This document shows, one piece after another, positions 1 through 8,705 of a DNA stretch of 64,000 nucleotides. The DNA is from Actinomycetota bacterium. Its GTDB lineage: Bacteria; Actinomycetota; UBA4738; HRBIN12. Numbering within the stretch: the stretch's first letter is position 1; each line of letters starts with the position of its first letter. The notes beneath the pieces are model-generated. The model was not told the DNA's origin. It did not search any database and worked only from the letters and a program-made list of their open reading frames with translations. The stretch is from assembly GCA_035697485.1 (NCBI GenBank), contig DASSCU010000024.1, positions 1 to 64,000 of the forward strand, read 5' to 3'. Made by a program: the position numbers and the translations under genes.

Positions 1-146
1 CCGATGCCGGCGAGGTAGTCGATCCGCTCGATCAATCCCGCGAGGTCGCCGTGCCCGTCGTCGTTCCAATCGAGGAAGGTCTCGACGTCGAGGCAGTACA
101 GCACCGCGTTCTTCCACCAGAGGTCGCTCGTGCGCGCCAGCGTCAT
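1..146 (-). CDS. GH13 alpha-amylase/trehalose synthase-like protein, N-terminus only
   Basis: Only the first 48 codons lie in the window; the gene runs off the left edge. The start of the protein has the WWKNAVLYCLDVETF opening followed by an Asp/Asn/Gly-rich DWNDDGHGDLAGL loop, which is how GH13 alpha-amylase-fold enzymes of the trehalose synthase type begin (the calcium-site loop after beta-1). The ATG overlaps the stop of the upstream oxidoreductase gene in an ATGA junction, so the two are translationally coupled. The exact substrate cannot be judged without the catalytic Asp/Glu/Asp residues, which are outside the window. Confidence 0.8.
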   Translation of the reverse strand, partial: MTLARTSDLWWKNAVLYCLDVETFLDWNDDGHGDLAGLIERIDYLAGI

Positions 147-1105
147 GGGGCGACCTCGGGCAGCACGTGCTCACCGAACGCGTCGATGAACCGATCCTGG
201 TCGGTGCCGACGTGGTGCAGGTAGATCGACTCGGGCTCGAGCTCCATGAGCTCGTGGATCCACGCGACGTAGCGTCCGGGATCCGCGGAGACCATCACGG
301 GCCCGCACACGTCGTCGGGGCGCACGAATCGGGTGGCGTCGTCGAACTGTTTCGGCAGCTCCAGGTTCCACGCGAGATCCGATCCGAGCACCCCCGTGCG
401 CCACTGATCGTGGGCGACGGCGATCGCGGTCGCCTCGTCGTCGGCCCACGACAGATGGGCCTGGAAGGCGACCGGCTTGCCGTCACCGCCGGCCTCCCTG
501 AACGCGTCGACGACGGGGCGCAGGGCATGGACGGGCCGCGCGACGGTGATGAGTCCGTCGGCCCACGTGCCGACCACGCGGGCGGTCTCGGCGGAGACGG
601 CCGCCCCGATGAGCGGCGGCGGGGTCTCGGGCAGGCTCCAGACGCGGGCGCGATCCACACGCACGAGACCGTCGTGGGTCACCTCCTCGCCGCGCAGCAA
701 CGCGCGGATCACGTCGACGCATTCCAGCAGCCTGGCGTCCCTCTCGGCTTTCACCGGCCACCGGTCGCCGGTCACGTGCTCGTTCACGGCTTCCCCCGAG
801 CCGAGGGCGGCCCAGAAGCGACCGGGGAACATGTCGGCCAGCGTGGCGATCGCCTGGGCGGTCACGGCGGGGTGGTAGCGCTGCCCCGGGGCGGTCACGA
901 CGCCGAAGGGGAGGTCGGTCGCCTGCAGGGCGGCGCCGAGCCAGGACCACGCGTGGCCGGAGTGACCCTGGCGCTCGCTCCAGGGCGCGAGATGATCCGA
1001 GCACATCGCTGCGCGGAACCCGGCCTGTTGCGCGGCGTTCACCGAGCGCAGCAGCGCGCTCGGTGAGAGCTGCTCGTGGGAGGCATGGAATCCGATCGTG
1101 GCCAT
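143..1105 (-). CDS. luciferase-like flavin-dependent oxidoreductase (TIGR03885-like)
   Basis: A 320-residue luciferase-like monooxygenase fold protein. It opens MATIGFHASHEQLSPSALL and contains the barrel motifs CSDHLAPWSERQGHSG, TAPGQRYHPAV and LGSGEAVNEH typical of LLM-class enzymes that use F420 or FMN. The ASHEQ start resembles the TIGR03885 subfamily described as probable non-F420 flavin oxidoreductases. A longer frame exists upstream, but the ATG at 1105 is preceded by AGGAA at proper spacing and gives the family's usual N-terminus. It is coupled by a 4-bp overlap to a GH13 sugar enzyme downstream; their functional link is unknown to me. Substrate is not predictable from sequence. Confidence 0.85.
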   Translation of the reverse strand: MATIGFHASHEQLSPSALLRSVNAAQQAGFRAAMCSDHLAPWSERQGHSGHAWSWLGAALQATDLPFGVVTAPGQRYHPAVTAQAIATLADMFPGRFWAALGSGEAVNEHVTGDRWPVKAERDARLLECVDVIRALLRGEEVTHDGLVRVDRARVWSLPETPPPLIGAAVSAETARVVGTWADGLITVARPVHALRPVVDAFREAGGDGKPVAFQAHLSWADDEATAIAVAHDQWRTGVLGSDLAWNLELPKQFDDATRFVRPDDVCGPVMVSADPGRYVAWIHELMELEPESIYLHHVGTDQDRFIDAFGEHVLPEVAP

Positions 1106-1194
1106 CGGACCGGTTCCTACCCCGACGCGGGGTCGCGCACGCCTCCCGGGTCCGTGCGTCTCGTGGCGGGTGTTCGCATCGCAGGCTGAGCGCG

Positions 1195-1272
1195 TCAGTC
1201 GTCGCCGAACGCCATGTAGAGCGTGAGCACGCCCACCGTCGTCGCCACCAGAGCAAATGCGATCTGTTCCAT
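1195..1272 (-). CDS. very small putative single-helix membrane protein (25 aa)
   Basis: An ATG-started frame of 25 codons that encodes a hydrophobic stretch (IAFALVATTVGVLTLYMAF) ending in GDD, i.e. one possible transmembrane helix with an acidic tail. It lies just upstream of the luciferase-like gene on the same strand. There is only a weak purine-rich sequence ahead of the ATG. I see the frame and its hydrophobicity; that it is expressed is an inference. It resembles no family I recognise. Confidence 0.35.
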   Translation of the reverse strand: MEQIAFALVATTVGVLTLYMAFGDD

Positions 1273-1395
1273 CGAGTACCACCGCCTACGCCGCACGACT
1301 ACCCCGAGCAAGGTCCAGGGAAACGTCGGTGCGGGCTTCCGGCGGGCACGACGGACGTGACGTCATGTGGTCACGCGTCCGGGAAGCTGGCTGCT

Positions 1396-1623
1396 CTACC
1401 GAGCGACGTGGATGCTGCCGGCTTCCGGCGTGAAGAGACTCTCGTGTCCGTCGTCCCACCTGACCCGATACGACACTCGGATCGAGCCTTCGACGACCTC
1501 CACGACCTCGCCGTCGCGCGGGGGCGTCCCGACGTGTTGGGAGTCGACGACGATGCGATCGCCGGGCTTCGCCCGATCGCTCGTCGCCTCGCTCCGATCG
1601 GCTGACCGTTGCTTCGCTGGCAC
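1396..1623 (-). CDS. DUF1918 domain-containing protein
   Basis: A small soluble protein with the DUF1918 pattern: AKPGDRIVVDSQHVGTPPRDG followed by GEVVEVVEG and YRVRWDDGHESLFTPEAG. DUF1918 proteins are short, actinobacterial and of unknown role; the fold is a small beta-barrel-like domain. The reading frame is open to a GTG at 1632, but the very strong GGAGGAGGTG ribosome-binding site abuts that codon, while the second GTG at 1623 sits six bases behind it, so I choose 1623 (75 aa). The first 20 residues are charged and probably disordered. Confidence 0.85.
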   Translation of the reverse strand: MPAKQRSADRSEATSDRAKPGDRIVVDSQHVGTPPRDGEVVEVVEGSIRVSYRVRWDDGHESLFTPEAGSIHVAR

Positions 1624-1653
1624 TTCCGTCACCTCCTCCCTGGGTTCCGGGAC

Positions 1654-2100
1654 TCACTCCGGTTCGGACGCCGGCTCGAGCTCGAGCGCGACCGAGTTCA
1701 TGCAGTACCGATCGCCGGTGGGTTCGGGGCCGTCGTCGAAGACGTGCCCGAGGTGTCCTCCGCACCGCGCACAGACGACCTCGGTCCGCACCATGCCGAG
1801 ACTGTCGTCGAGGTGCAGCATCACCGCTTCCCGCTCGATCGGTTCCCAGAAGCTCGGCCACCCCGTACCGGACTCGTACTTCGTCTCCGAGCTGAACAAC
1901 GGTGCGGCGCAGCCGGCACAGCGATACACGCCGGGCTCCGTCGACGACGCGTGGACGCCGCTGAACGCCCGCTCGGTGCCCTTGTTGCGGAGCACTTCGA
2001 ACTGCTCGGGCGTGAGACGGCGGCGCCACTCCTCCTCGGCGCGCGGCAAGGACGTCTCGGCCCGCTGCCGGTCCGCCGTGCTCGAGTCGTCGTTCGACAT
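1654..2100 (-). CDS. msrB: peptide-methionine (R)-S-oxide reductase
   Basis: MsrB reduces the R epimer of methionine sulfoxide in proteins, with thioredoxin as the usual electron donor, in the cytoplasm. The 148-residue protein is full length. It has the two zinc-binding pairs C61-x2-C64 (CAGC) and C110-x2-C113 (CARC), the SGTGWPSF motif, GHVFDDGP, and the catalytic Cys133 in RYCMNS. The ATG at 2100 is preceded by TAGCGT seven bases upstream, so the transcript is probably leaderless. Part of an oxidative-damage defence; it appears to be monocistronic. Confidence 0.97.
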   Translation of the reverse strand: MSNDDSSTADRQRAETSLPRAEEEWRRRLTPEQFEVLRNKGTERAFSGVHASSTEPGVYRCAGCAAPLFSSETKYESGTGWPSFWEPIEREAVMLHLDDSLGMVRTEVVCARCGGHLGHVFDDGPEPTGDRYCMNSVALELEPASEPE

Positions 2101-2107
2101 GGCTCCG

Positions 2108-2113
2108 ACGCTA
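2108..2113 (-). promoter_or_regulatory. -10 box (TAGCGT) of msrB, leaderless
   Basis: TAGCGT lies 7 nt before the msrB ATG, fitting the TANNNT -10 pattern repeated ahead of many starts in this window. No clear -35 box is seen. Confidence 0.55.
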
Positions 2114-2141
2114 CAACGACCTTCGCGGTAACGCCTCGTGC

Positions 2142-2384
2142 ATCGAGTCCGCCCCGATCGAGCCGTTCGTGTCGATGATGATGTTCGCCATCGTGTTCGG
2201 CCTGTCCATGGACTACGAGGTGTTCCTGCTGTCTCGGATCCGAGAGGAGTATCTGCGAACCGGGGACAGCAGGCTGTCCGTCGCGGACGGCCTGGCGGCC
2301 ACCGCACGGGTGATCACCGCCGCAGCCGCGATCCTGGTCGTGGTGTTCGGCAGCTTCCTCGGAGAGAGATCCTTGACGCCGTGA
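2142..2384 (+). pseudogene. MMPL/RND-family transporter remnant
   Basis: The frame reads IESAPIEPFVSMMMFAIVFG and then LSMDYEVFLLSRIREEY, VADGLAATARVITAAAA and VVFGSFLGER, which is the conserved transmembrane region of MMPL-family (MmpL-like) RND transporters that normally sits well inside a 700-1000 residue protein. Nothing before codon ~2142 or after the stop at 2384 resembles the rest of the family. It is therefore a decayed internal fragment of about 80 codons. It overlaps the msrB promoter region, so no functional product is expected. Confidence 0.8.
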
Positions 2385-2408
2385 TCCCGAACGGTTGAGA
2401 TGAGTAGG

Positions 2409-3011
2409 TCAGGTCGGCCGGGCATCCCGCGAGATCTCGCTCGGCTCGAATCGGACCGAAACGACCCTGTTTTCATATGGTTTCGTCTCCAACCACCGCA
2501 TGCCTTGCGTGTCGATGTCGGTGAAGAGGCTCCTGCCGTGGCCGAGGAGGCCCGCGCACACCCACAGCCGGTACTCATCGACGAGGCCTTCCGTCATCAG
2601 CGAATGCGCGAGTGAGAGGCTGCCCCAGAGCACCATGTCCTTGCCACTCGTTCGCCTGAGGCGCCTGACCTCCTCGGTCGCGCTGCCGCTCACGACCCGG
2701 GCGGGCTCCCAGGTTCCCCACGGTGCCTGTTCGATACGTCGCGAGAAGACCACCTTGGGCGTCGAGTTCAAGGCGTCCGCGATCCGTTCCGTCTCGGGGG
2801 TCTGGCTCGGCCAGTACTCCGCGAACATCCGGTAGGTGACTGCGCCGAGCAGGATCGTGTCGATCGTCTCGAGGAACCGAAGCTGATCGTCGACGTGCTC
2901 TCCGGCGGTGGGATCGGCCGCCGCGAACTCCGCGATGAAGTCGAGCTCCCCGTTCGGACCTGCGGCGAACCCGTCGATGGTCGTGAACTCCTGGACGATG
3001 ACCTTCCGCAT
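2409..3011 (-). CDS. dihydrofolate reductase family protein (RibD C-terminal-like)
   Basis: A 200-residue member of the DHFR/RibD-C reductase fold. The N-terminus MRKVIVQEFTTIDGFAAGPNG and later TILLGAVTYRMFAEYWP, NSTPKVVFSR and the Gly-containing VLWGSLSLAHSLMTEGLVDE match the stand-alone DHFR-like reductases common in actinobacteria. They are presumed NADPH-dependent, but their substrates are mostly unknown. The ATG at 3011 has the strong site GGGGAGGAGGAG nine bases upstream, which excludes the longer frame. A second, broken paralogue lies at 14193-14773. Confidence 0.85.
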   Translation of the reverse strand: MRKVIVQEFTTIDGFAAGPNGELDFIAEFAAADPTAGEHVDDQLRFLETIDTILLGAVTYRMFAEYWPSQTPETERIADALNSTPKVVFSRRIEQAPWGTWEPARVVSGSATEEVRRLRRTSGKDMVLWGSLSLAHSLMTEGLVDEYRLWVCAGLLGHGRSLFTDIDTQGMRWLETKPYENRVVSVRFEPSEISRDARPT

Positions 3012-3156
3012 CGACGCTCCTCCTCCCCTCAGCATCTGCTCATCGGGCTAGGACATCACGTCCGTCAGGATCGAGCGAGCCCGGCCATTCATGGCGTTGT
3101 GCGTACTAGTTCCTTCGGTCTAGCATCAGTGCACTACGTCGGCGCCGGAGGCCTCG

Positions 3157-4593
3157 ATGGCACGCAGGTTCGTCTCAGGTTCCGCGACGGTCGGTGCCGT
3201 CGCCTCGCTCTCGCTCTCGGTCGCGTTGGCGACCGCGCCGTCGCCGCCGTCCGTTCCCACCGCCGCGCGAGCGGAACGTATGGAGCTTGCCGTTGCGACC
3301 GCCGACCGGCTGCAGGCGCGCGACCAGGCGATCGCCGCCGGCCGGTTCGGCACCCGGCAGCCTGTCGTCAGGGAACCCGCGCCGGGCTGGGAAGGCGAGC
3401 GACTCGTGAGCGGGGTCCGCGACGACTGGGAGCCCGCGGTCGCCACCGACCCCTCGGACCCGTACGTCTACATCCTGACGACCAGGTTCGGCTACCCGAA
3501 GCCGTGCCCCGGCAACTGCCCCATACCGCACATCTCGCTGCACGTGTCGCCGGACGGCGGTCGATCGTGGGATCCCTCGACGCCGTTGTGCGCCTGCAAG
3601 GGCTCGTGGCAGTACGACCCGATCATCGAGGTCGTGCGCGACACGGGAGACGTGTACGCGGTGTACCTGAACGGATTCAACGTCCTGTTCCTCAAGTCCG
3701 ACGATCACGGCGAGACGTGGAGCGATCCGGTCAAGACCTATGGCAACGTCTCGTGGAACGACAAGCCCGCGCTGGCCACGAGCGCCGACGGGCGCCACAT
3801 CTACGTGTCGTGGAACGGGCCCACGGGCGGCGACCCGTGGATCGCGCAGTCGCATGATTTCGGCGAGACGTGGACACAGACGAAGCTCGTCGACGGGCCT
3901 CGGTACTTCTTCGCCTACGACGGCGTCGTGCTCGACGACGGCACCGCGATCCTGACGAACTCGAGCCTCAGCTACACCGGTCCCGGCGGCGCCGCCGAGG
4001 GCGCCGTCAGGCAGCATCTCTTCATCTCGCGGGACCGTGGTCGCACGTGGACGAACGTCGTGGTGGACCGCGTGCAGCTCGGTCCGCCGTGCGTCACCGA
4101 GGGTTGCTACGCCGACTTCCACTCGGGGCATAGCGCGCTCTCGGCCGACGACGACGACGACCTCGTCTACGTCTACGACGGGGCGCTCGTGGCCGGCGGT
4201 CCGCAGCGGGCGTGGGTACGCACCTCCATCGATGGTGGCCGCTCATGGTCCGGGCGCACGGCGTTGTCGAGGCCGGGCACCCACACGACCGGACCGGTCG
4301 TCGAGGCGACGGGCGACGGGGATTTCCGAAGCTGGTTCGTGGAGCAGAACGACACGGGCCGCTGGAACGTGTTCCATCGGCGCTCGACCGACGGTGGGGA
4401 CACGTGGACGCCATCGGTGCTCTTGTCCGACGCGACCTCGGGCGCCGACTACAAGAACGCGGACGGCTTCCTCGAGTTCTACGGCGACTACGGCGGTATC
4501 GCGATCACGAGCAGCGGGAAGACGATCGGCGTCTGGGGCGAGGGCTTCAGCTGGCTCGGCCCGGGAGGGGTCTGGTTCAACATCGGCGCCTGA
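3157..4593 (+). CDS. secreted sialidase-fold protein with Asp-box repeats
   Basis: A 478-residue exported protein. An N-terminal Ala-rich hydrophobic segment (residues ~8-38) looks like a signal peptide. The body carries six Asp boxes (S-x-D-x-G-x-T/S-W): SPDGGRSW, SDDHGETW, SHDFGETW, SRDRGRTW, SIDGGRSW and STDGGDTW, spaced as in a six-bladed BNR/sialidase beta-propeller. I do not see the arginine triad of a true sialidase clearly, so glycosidase activity is not assured. Start is supported by GGAGG upstream; a TAGCAT box lies about 30 bp ahead. It converges on the ABC exporter genes with an 11-bp gap. Confidence 0.8.
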   Translation: MARRFVSGSATVGAVASLSLSVALATAPSPPSVPTAARAERMELAVATADRLQARDQAIAAGRFGTRQPVVREPAPGWEGERLVSGVRDDWEPAVATDPSDPYVYILTTRFGYPKPCPGNCPIPHISLHVSPDGGRSWDPSTPLCACKGSWQYDPIIEVVRDTGDVYAVYLNGFNVLFLKSDDHGETWSDPVKTYGNVSWNDKPALATSADGRHIYVSWNGPTGGDPWIAQSHDFGETWTQTKLVDGPRYFFAYDGVVLDDGTAILTNSSLSYTGPGGAAEGAVRQHLFISRDRGRTWTNVVVDRVQLGPPCVTEGCYADFHSGHSALSADDDDDLVYVYDGALVAGGPQRAWVRTSIDGGRSWSGRTALSRPGTHTTGPVVEATGDGDFRSWFVEQNDTGRWNVFHRRSTDGGDTWTPSVLLSDATSGADYKNADGFLEFYGDYGGIAITSSGKTIGVWGEGFSWLGPGGVWFNIGA

Positions 4594-4604
4594 TGGGCGA
4601 CGGC

Positions 4605-6455
4605 CTACGGCTTCCTCCTCATCGCCGTCGAGATGTCCGAGACGCTGTCGGGATCGATCACGGCCGGAGCTCCGGCGAGCAGCGTCGCGAGAGGCCCGCC
4701 GGCGGCCATGAGGTCGTCGAACGGACCGGCCTCGACGACGCGGCCTTTCTCGAGCACGACCACCCGATCCGCGGTTCGGATCGTCGAGGGACGGTGGGCG
4801 ATCAGCAGCGTCGTGCGGTCCCTCGCGACCGCCGCCATGGCCGCCTGGAGCGCCGCTTCGGTCTCCGCATCGAGGTTGGCGACCGCCTCGTCCATCACGA
4901 GGATCGGCGCGCGGCGCAGGAGCGCCCGCGCGATCGCGAGGCGCTGGCGCTGGCCGCCCGAGATCGACGCGCCGCGCTCGCCGAGGACGGTGTCGTACCT
5001 GTCGGGCAGCCGCTCGATGAACACGTCGGCCTGCGCGAGCGACGCGGCCGCGCGCACCGCCTCGACGCCGGCGTCGGGGTCGCCCAGGCGGAGGTTCTCA
5101 GCGACGCTCGCGTGGAACAGGTAGACGTCTTGCGGCACGACGGCGATCAGCGAGCGCAGGTCGCGCTGGGTGAGATCGCGGACGTCGGTGCCGCCCACCG
5201 TCACCGCGCCCTCGCGCACGTCCCACAGGCGTAACAGCAGGTTGGCGCACGTCGATTTCCCGGCGCCCGAGCGCCCGACGAGCGCGACCCGCTCCCCCGC
5301 CTCGACGGCGAACGCCACGTCGGTGAGCGCGTCGGGCAGGTCCTCGTCGTAGCGGAACGACACGCCCTCGAACGCGACGCGGAGCGGCCGTCCAGCCTCG
5401 GGCCGTCGAGCGGCTGAGGCCGATACGTCGACTCGGTCGGTCACGAGCGGCTGGGCGGCCATCAACGCTTCGATCCGCTCAGCGGCGGCGCTCACCTGGC
5501 CGACCTCGCGGAACGTCCCGGTCAGCGAGGCGAGCGGTGCGAAGGCGCCGGCCGCGAGGATCAGCGCGACCGGGATGGACGCGGCGTCGAACGAGCCGTC
5601 CGTCGCGAGCACGGCGGTCGTCGTGATCACCGTGATCGCCGCGAGCGAAGTGATCGCGTCGGTCGCGGCATGCTCGATCCCGGATCGGCGCCCGTGCGAG
5701 ATGCTCGTGGCGCGGATCCGCTCGTGCTGGCGCTCGATCCGGTCGAGCATGACCTCCTCTCCGCTGGCCGCCAGGACCTCGCGGGTGCCCTGGACGACGT
5801 CGACGACGTTCGCGCCGAGCTGCCCGAGCTCCTCCCGTAGGCGCTCCCCCTCGTCCTGGGCGCGGCCCAGCAACCACGACGGCACGCTCGCGGCCGCGAC
5901 GACGAACGGCAGCACCACGACCGCGAGGATCGGCTCGACGATCCACAGGCCGATCTCGGCGAGCACGGGGATCACGAACGCCACGACGAGCGGCGGGGCA
6001 AGGTGCGACGTGAAGAGCTCGAGCAACTCGACGTCGGCCATCGATGCCCGCGCGACGTCGCCCGAACGACGCGACAGGAAGTACGCGGGCGAGAGGACCC
6101 GGAACCGCTCGTACAGCGCGGTGCGCAGGTCGTCGATCAACCGGAACGACATCACGTGGACGACGACGACCTCGAGCCAGCCGAACAGCGCGATCGGGAC
6201 CGCCAAGATGACGATCACCCACACGAGCGGCCGGAGCTCCGAGGACGGGGAGCCCTCGAGCGCCTCGCCGATCAGCACCGCGCCGGCGACCGCGGCGCCG
6301 AACGTGCAGACGTGCACCATCAGGTTCGTCGCCACCCCGCCGACGAACAGGGCCCGGTACGGGCGCAGCAGCCCCGCGACCGGCCGGAGGCTCCGCACGA
6401 GGCGCCGCACCGGACCCACGTCGCGCACCAGCGCCGGCGTCGCCACGGCACTCAT
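4605..6455 (-). CDS. ABC exporter half-transporter, second subunit (CydC-like)
   Basis: A 616-residue fused permease/ATPase. Six membrane helices fall in residues ~35-320, followed by an ATPase domain with Walker [10 protein letters not shown] (393-401), Q-loop [10 protein letters not shown], signature SISGGQ (~498) and Walker [12 protein letters not shown] (~519). Walker B has VMDEA as expected. The ATG overlaps the stop of the partner gene in ATGA, so the two halves are made together as a heterodimer. Both resemble CydDC-type thiol exporters and lipid/drug ABCB exporters; no cydAB oxidase genes are nearby, so the cargo is open. A long frame reading upstream into the partner is a shadow. Confidence 0.88.
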   Translation of the reverse strand: MSAVATPALVRDVGPVRRLVRSLRPVAGLLRPYRALFVGGVATNLMVHVCTFGAAVAGAVLIGEALEGSPSSELRPLVWVIVILAVPIALFGWLEVVVVHVMSFRLIDDLRTALYERFRVLSPAYFLSRRSGDVARASMADVELLELFTSHLAPPLVVAFVIPVLAEIGLWIVEPILAVVVLPFVVAAASVPSWLLGRAQDEGERLREELGQLGANVVDVVQGTREVLAASGEEVMLDRIERQHERIRATSISHGRRSGIEHAATDAITSLAAITVITTTAVLATDGSFDAASIPVALILAAGAFAPLASLTGTFREVGQVSAAAERIEALMAAQPLVTDRVDVSASAARRPEAGRPLRVAFEGVSFRYDEDLPDALTDVAFAVEAGERVALVGRSGAGKSTCANLLLRLWDVREGAVTVGGTDVRDLTQRDLRSLIAVVPQDVYLFHASVAENLRLGDPDAGVEAVRAAASLAQADVFIERLPDRYDTVLGERGASISGGQRQRLAIARALLRRAPILVMDEAVANLDAETEAALQAAMAAVARDRTTLLIAHRPSTIRTADRVVVLEKGRVVEAGPFDDLMAAGGPLATLLAGAPAVIDPDSVSDISTAMRRKP

Positions 6456-8203
6456 CCGGCGTGCTCCTGTGCCTCGACGAGCCTCGCGTACCGGCCGCCA
6501 CCCGCCACCAGCTCCTCGTGCGTCCCGGCCTCGGCCAACCGCCCGTGGTCGAGCACGAGGATCCGGTCCGCTCCGCGCACCGTCGACAGTCGGTGGGCGA
6601 TGATCACGGTCGTCCTGCCTCGCCGGAGCTCGTCGATCGAGTCCTGGATCCCCACTTCGCTCGAGACGTCGACGTTGGACGTCGCCTCGTCCAGGATCAG
6701 GATCGGGGCGTCCTTCAAGAGGGCGCGCGCGATCGCGATCCGCTGCCGCTCGCCGCCCGACAGGCGGAACCCGCGCTCCCCGACGACGGTGTCCACCCCT
6801 TCGGGCAGCGCCGCGACGAATGCGGAGGCGCCCGCCGACCCGAGCGCGTCGCCCAGGTCGTCTTCGGTGGCGGTGGGCCGCGTCAGCCGGAGGTTCCCGG
6901 CGACCGTCTCGTGGAACAGGAAGGTGTCCTGCGGCACTAGCCCGATCGTGCGCCGGAGCTCCCGCGGATCCACCTCGCGGAGGTCCGCGCCGCCGATCCG
7001 GATCGTCCCGGCCTCCGGATCTGCGAACCGCAGCAGGAGTGAAGCGAGCGTGGTCTTGCCGGCGCCCGACGGCCCGACGATGGCCACCGTCTCGCCGGCC
7101 CCGACCGAGAAGCTCACGTCCTGGAGCGCGGGCGCATCGCCCGGTCGGTAACGGAACGTCACGTCCTCGACGACGATGCCGGCCCCCGCGGGCTCGACCG
7201 GCTCGCGATGCGGCGGCGGTCCCACGGCCGGCTCGGTCTCGAGCACCGCGAACGCGCGCTCGCACTTCGACATGCCCCACACCGCCAGGTGCATCGCCTC
7301 GTTGATCTCGCGGGCGGGCAGGAAGCATTCGCCGGTCAGCAGCAGGATCAGCATCAGCTGCCGCGGGGTGATCGCGCCGTCGGCGAGCCGGAATGCGCCG
7401 GCAGCGAGCGCGACCGCGACGCCGGCGCCGGCGATGAACGCCATGATGCCCCAGAAGACGGCCGACACATTGGTCAGCCGGATCGCCGAGTCGCGCACGT
7501 CGTGGGCACGGCGGAACAGATCCTCACCCCGCCGGCCCGCCGCCCCGAACATCTTCAGGGTCGCCATCCCCTGCAGCCCGTCGACGAACTCCGCGGCGAG
7601 CGGCCGGTAGCTGTCGGACCAGAAGCGCATGTGGGACTCGAGCGCGCGGTACTCGACCGGCGGGATCGCCACGAGCGCCGCGGCGAACAGCGCCACCAGC
7701 ACGCCGACGACCGGGTCGACGATCCAGATCACGACGACGATCGCGACCGCCGAGATCCCCGCGACGATCACCTTCGACAGGAACAGCCGGAAGTACACGT
7801 CGAGCCGCTCCACACCGTCGACGAGCACGGCCTCGAGCTCGCCGCTGCGCTCACTCGTCGCCCAGGCGGGCCCGAGCCTGAGGATCCGGTCGACCAGCCG
7901 ACGCCGCAGGTCCGCTGTGATCCGGACCGAGGCGCCGGCCATCATGCCCTCCTGGAGCGCCGTGCAGACGGCGCGGAAGCCGACCAAGGCAACCGCGAGG
8001 ACGAGCGGCGGCACGACATCGGTCATCGGAGCGCCGTCGAAGACGCGGCCGATCGCAACCGCCAGCGAGACCCCCGTGGCGATCCGAGCGGCGGCGACGC
8101 CGAGCCCCAGCGCGACCGATCCGGTGAGGGTGCGCCGCTCGGTCGACGCCAGCCGCATCAGCCGCCGGTCGAAGGCGCGCGCGGACCGGTGAGTTCCCGC
8201 CAT
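6452..8203 (-). CDS. ABC exporter half-transporter, first subunit (CydD-like)
   Basis: A 583-residue permease/ATPase of the ABCB type: transmembrane domain to about residue 320, then Walker A IVGPSGAGKTT (376-386), Q-loop LVPQDTFLFHE, signature LSGGERQRIA (481-490) and Walker B ILILDEATSNVD (501-512), with a normal H-loop IIAHRLS. It is the first gene of a two-gene operon and forms a heterodimer with the protein from 4605-6455. The ATG at 8203 follows TAAGGT by six bases, indicating a leaderless mRNA. Substrate unknown. Confidence 0.88.
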   Translation of the reverse strand: MAGTHRSARAFDRRLMRLASTERRTLTGSVALGLGVAAARIATGVSLAVAIGRVFDGAPMTDVVPPLVLAVALVGFRAVCTALQEGMMAGASVRITADLRRRLVDRILRLGPAWATSERSGELEAVLVDGVERLDVYFRLFLSKVIVAGISAVAIVVVIWIVDPVVGVLVALFAAALVAIPPVEYRALESHMRFWSDSYRPLAAEFVDGLQGMATLKMFGAAGRRGEDLFRRAHDVRDSAIRLTNVSAVFWGIMAFIAGAGVAVALAAGAFRLADGAITPRQLMLILLLTGECFLPAREINEAMHLAVWGMSKCERAFAVLETEPAVGPPPHREPVEPAGAGIVVEDVTFRYRPGDAPALQDVSFSVGAGETVAIVGPSGAGKTTLASLLLRFADPEAGTIRIGGADLREVDPRELRRTIGLVPQDTFLFHETVAGNLRLTRPTATEDDLGDALGSAGASAFVAALPEGVDTVVGERGFRLSGGERQRIAIARALLKDAPILILDEATSNVDVSSEVGIQDSIDELRRGRTTVIIAHRLSTVRGADRILVLDHGRLAEAGTHEELVAGGGRYARLVEAQEHAG

Positions 8204-8209
8204 GGCGGC

Positions 8210-8215
8210 ACCTTA
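8210..8215 (-). promoter_or_regulatory. -10 box (TAAGGT) of the ABC exporter operon, leaderless
   Basis: TAAGGT is 6 nt before the ATG at 8203, matching the TANNNT spacing seen at other genes here. Confidence 0.55.
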
Positions 8216-8228
8216 GCGTGGGTTCAGA

Positions 8229-8408
8229 TCAGGTCGGAGATGACCCGTCGCCAGTGAGGGACAACGCGGCCTGCACGCCGAAGACGACGCTCACCGCGAT
8301 GACGACCCAGTTGAGGAAGGTGAAGCCATCGTTTGCTCCCTCGATGATCGTGAGGATCCCGATGACGGCGAATGCGATGAGGAACAACCATGCCTTCGTT
8401 CGGTTCAC
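8229..8408 (-). CDS. small two-helix membrane protein (59 aa)
   Basis: A GTG-started frame, MNRTKAWLFLIAFAVIGIL then a short loop and LNWVVIAVSVVFGVQAALSL, i.e. two likely membrane helices with a polar C-terminus. The run GGGGGAGGG stands a few bases before the GTG and can serve as a ribosome-binding site. It precedes the ABC exporter operon by 25 bp on the same strand, but the exporter has its own -10 box. No family recognised; hydrophobic pattern and binding site make it a credible small gene. Confidence 0.6.
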   Translation of the reverse strand: MNRTKAWLFLIAFAVIGILTIIEGANDGFTFLNWVVIAVSVVFGVQAALSLTGDGSSPT

Positions 8409-8705
8409 GTGCCCTCCCCCGGGTCAGGTCGACGACTTCTACCACGAGAGACGCTTCGGGAGTGTCGGTGGCCCCGAGCGACCCCTCACTGTTCACGGCG
8501 AGGCAGCATGGGTATGTCGTCCCTGGAGTCCCGCCGCTCCGGCGGTCACGAGTCCCCACCCTGGGAAGCGCCTCACCATTCGGTGCGGATGACCCGCTCA
8601 CGGCGGCATCGCCTGCCCGCACTCGGCGGAGCGCGAACAGGATCGGCGTGGTAGGTTCGAAAGAACGCTCGCCCGTGCGCTGAGACCTCGGCCGACACCG
8701 ACACG
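8409..8705. other. intergenic stretch without a convincing gene
   Basis: About 300 bases between divergent genes. It holds the start region of the small membrane protein on the minus strand and a TAGGTT box near 8652 that could be a -10 element for the plus-strand gene at 8706. Frames that cross it have no ribosome-binding site and read as GC-rich shadow sequence. Confidence 0.4.

Noticed and set aside
3175-4131. A 318-codon minus-strand frame opposite the Asp-box protein.
   Set aside because: The plus strand shows six Asp boxes and a signal peptide; the antisense reading is low-complexity Arg/Gly/Val.
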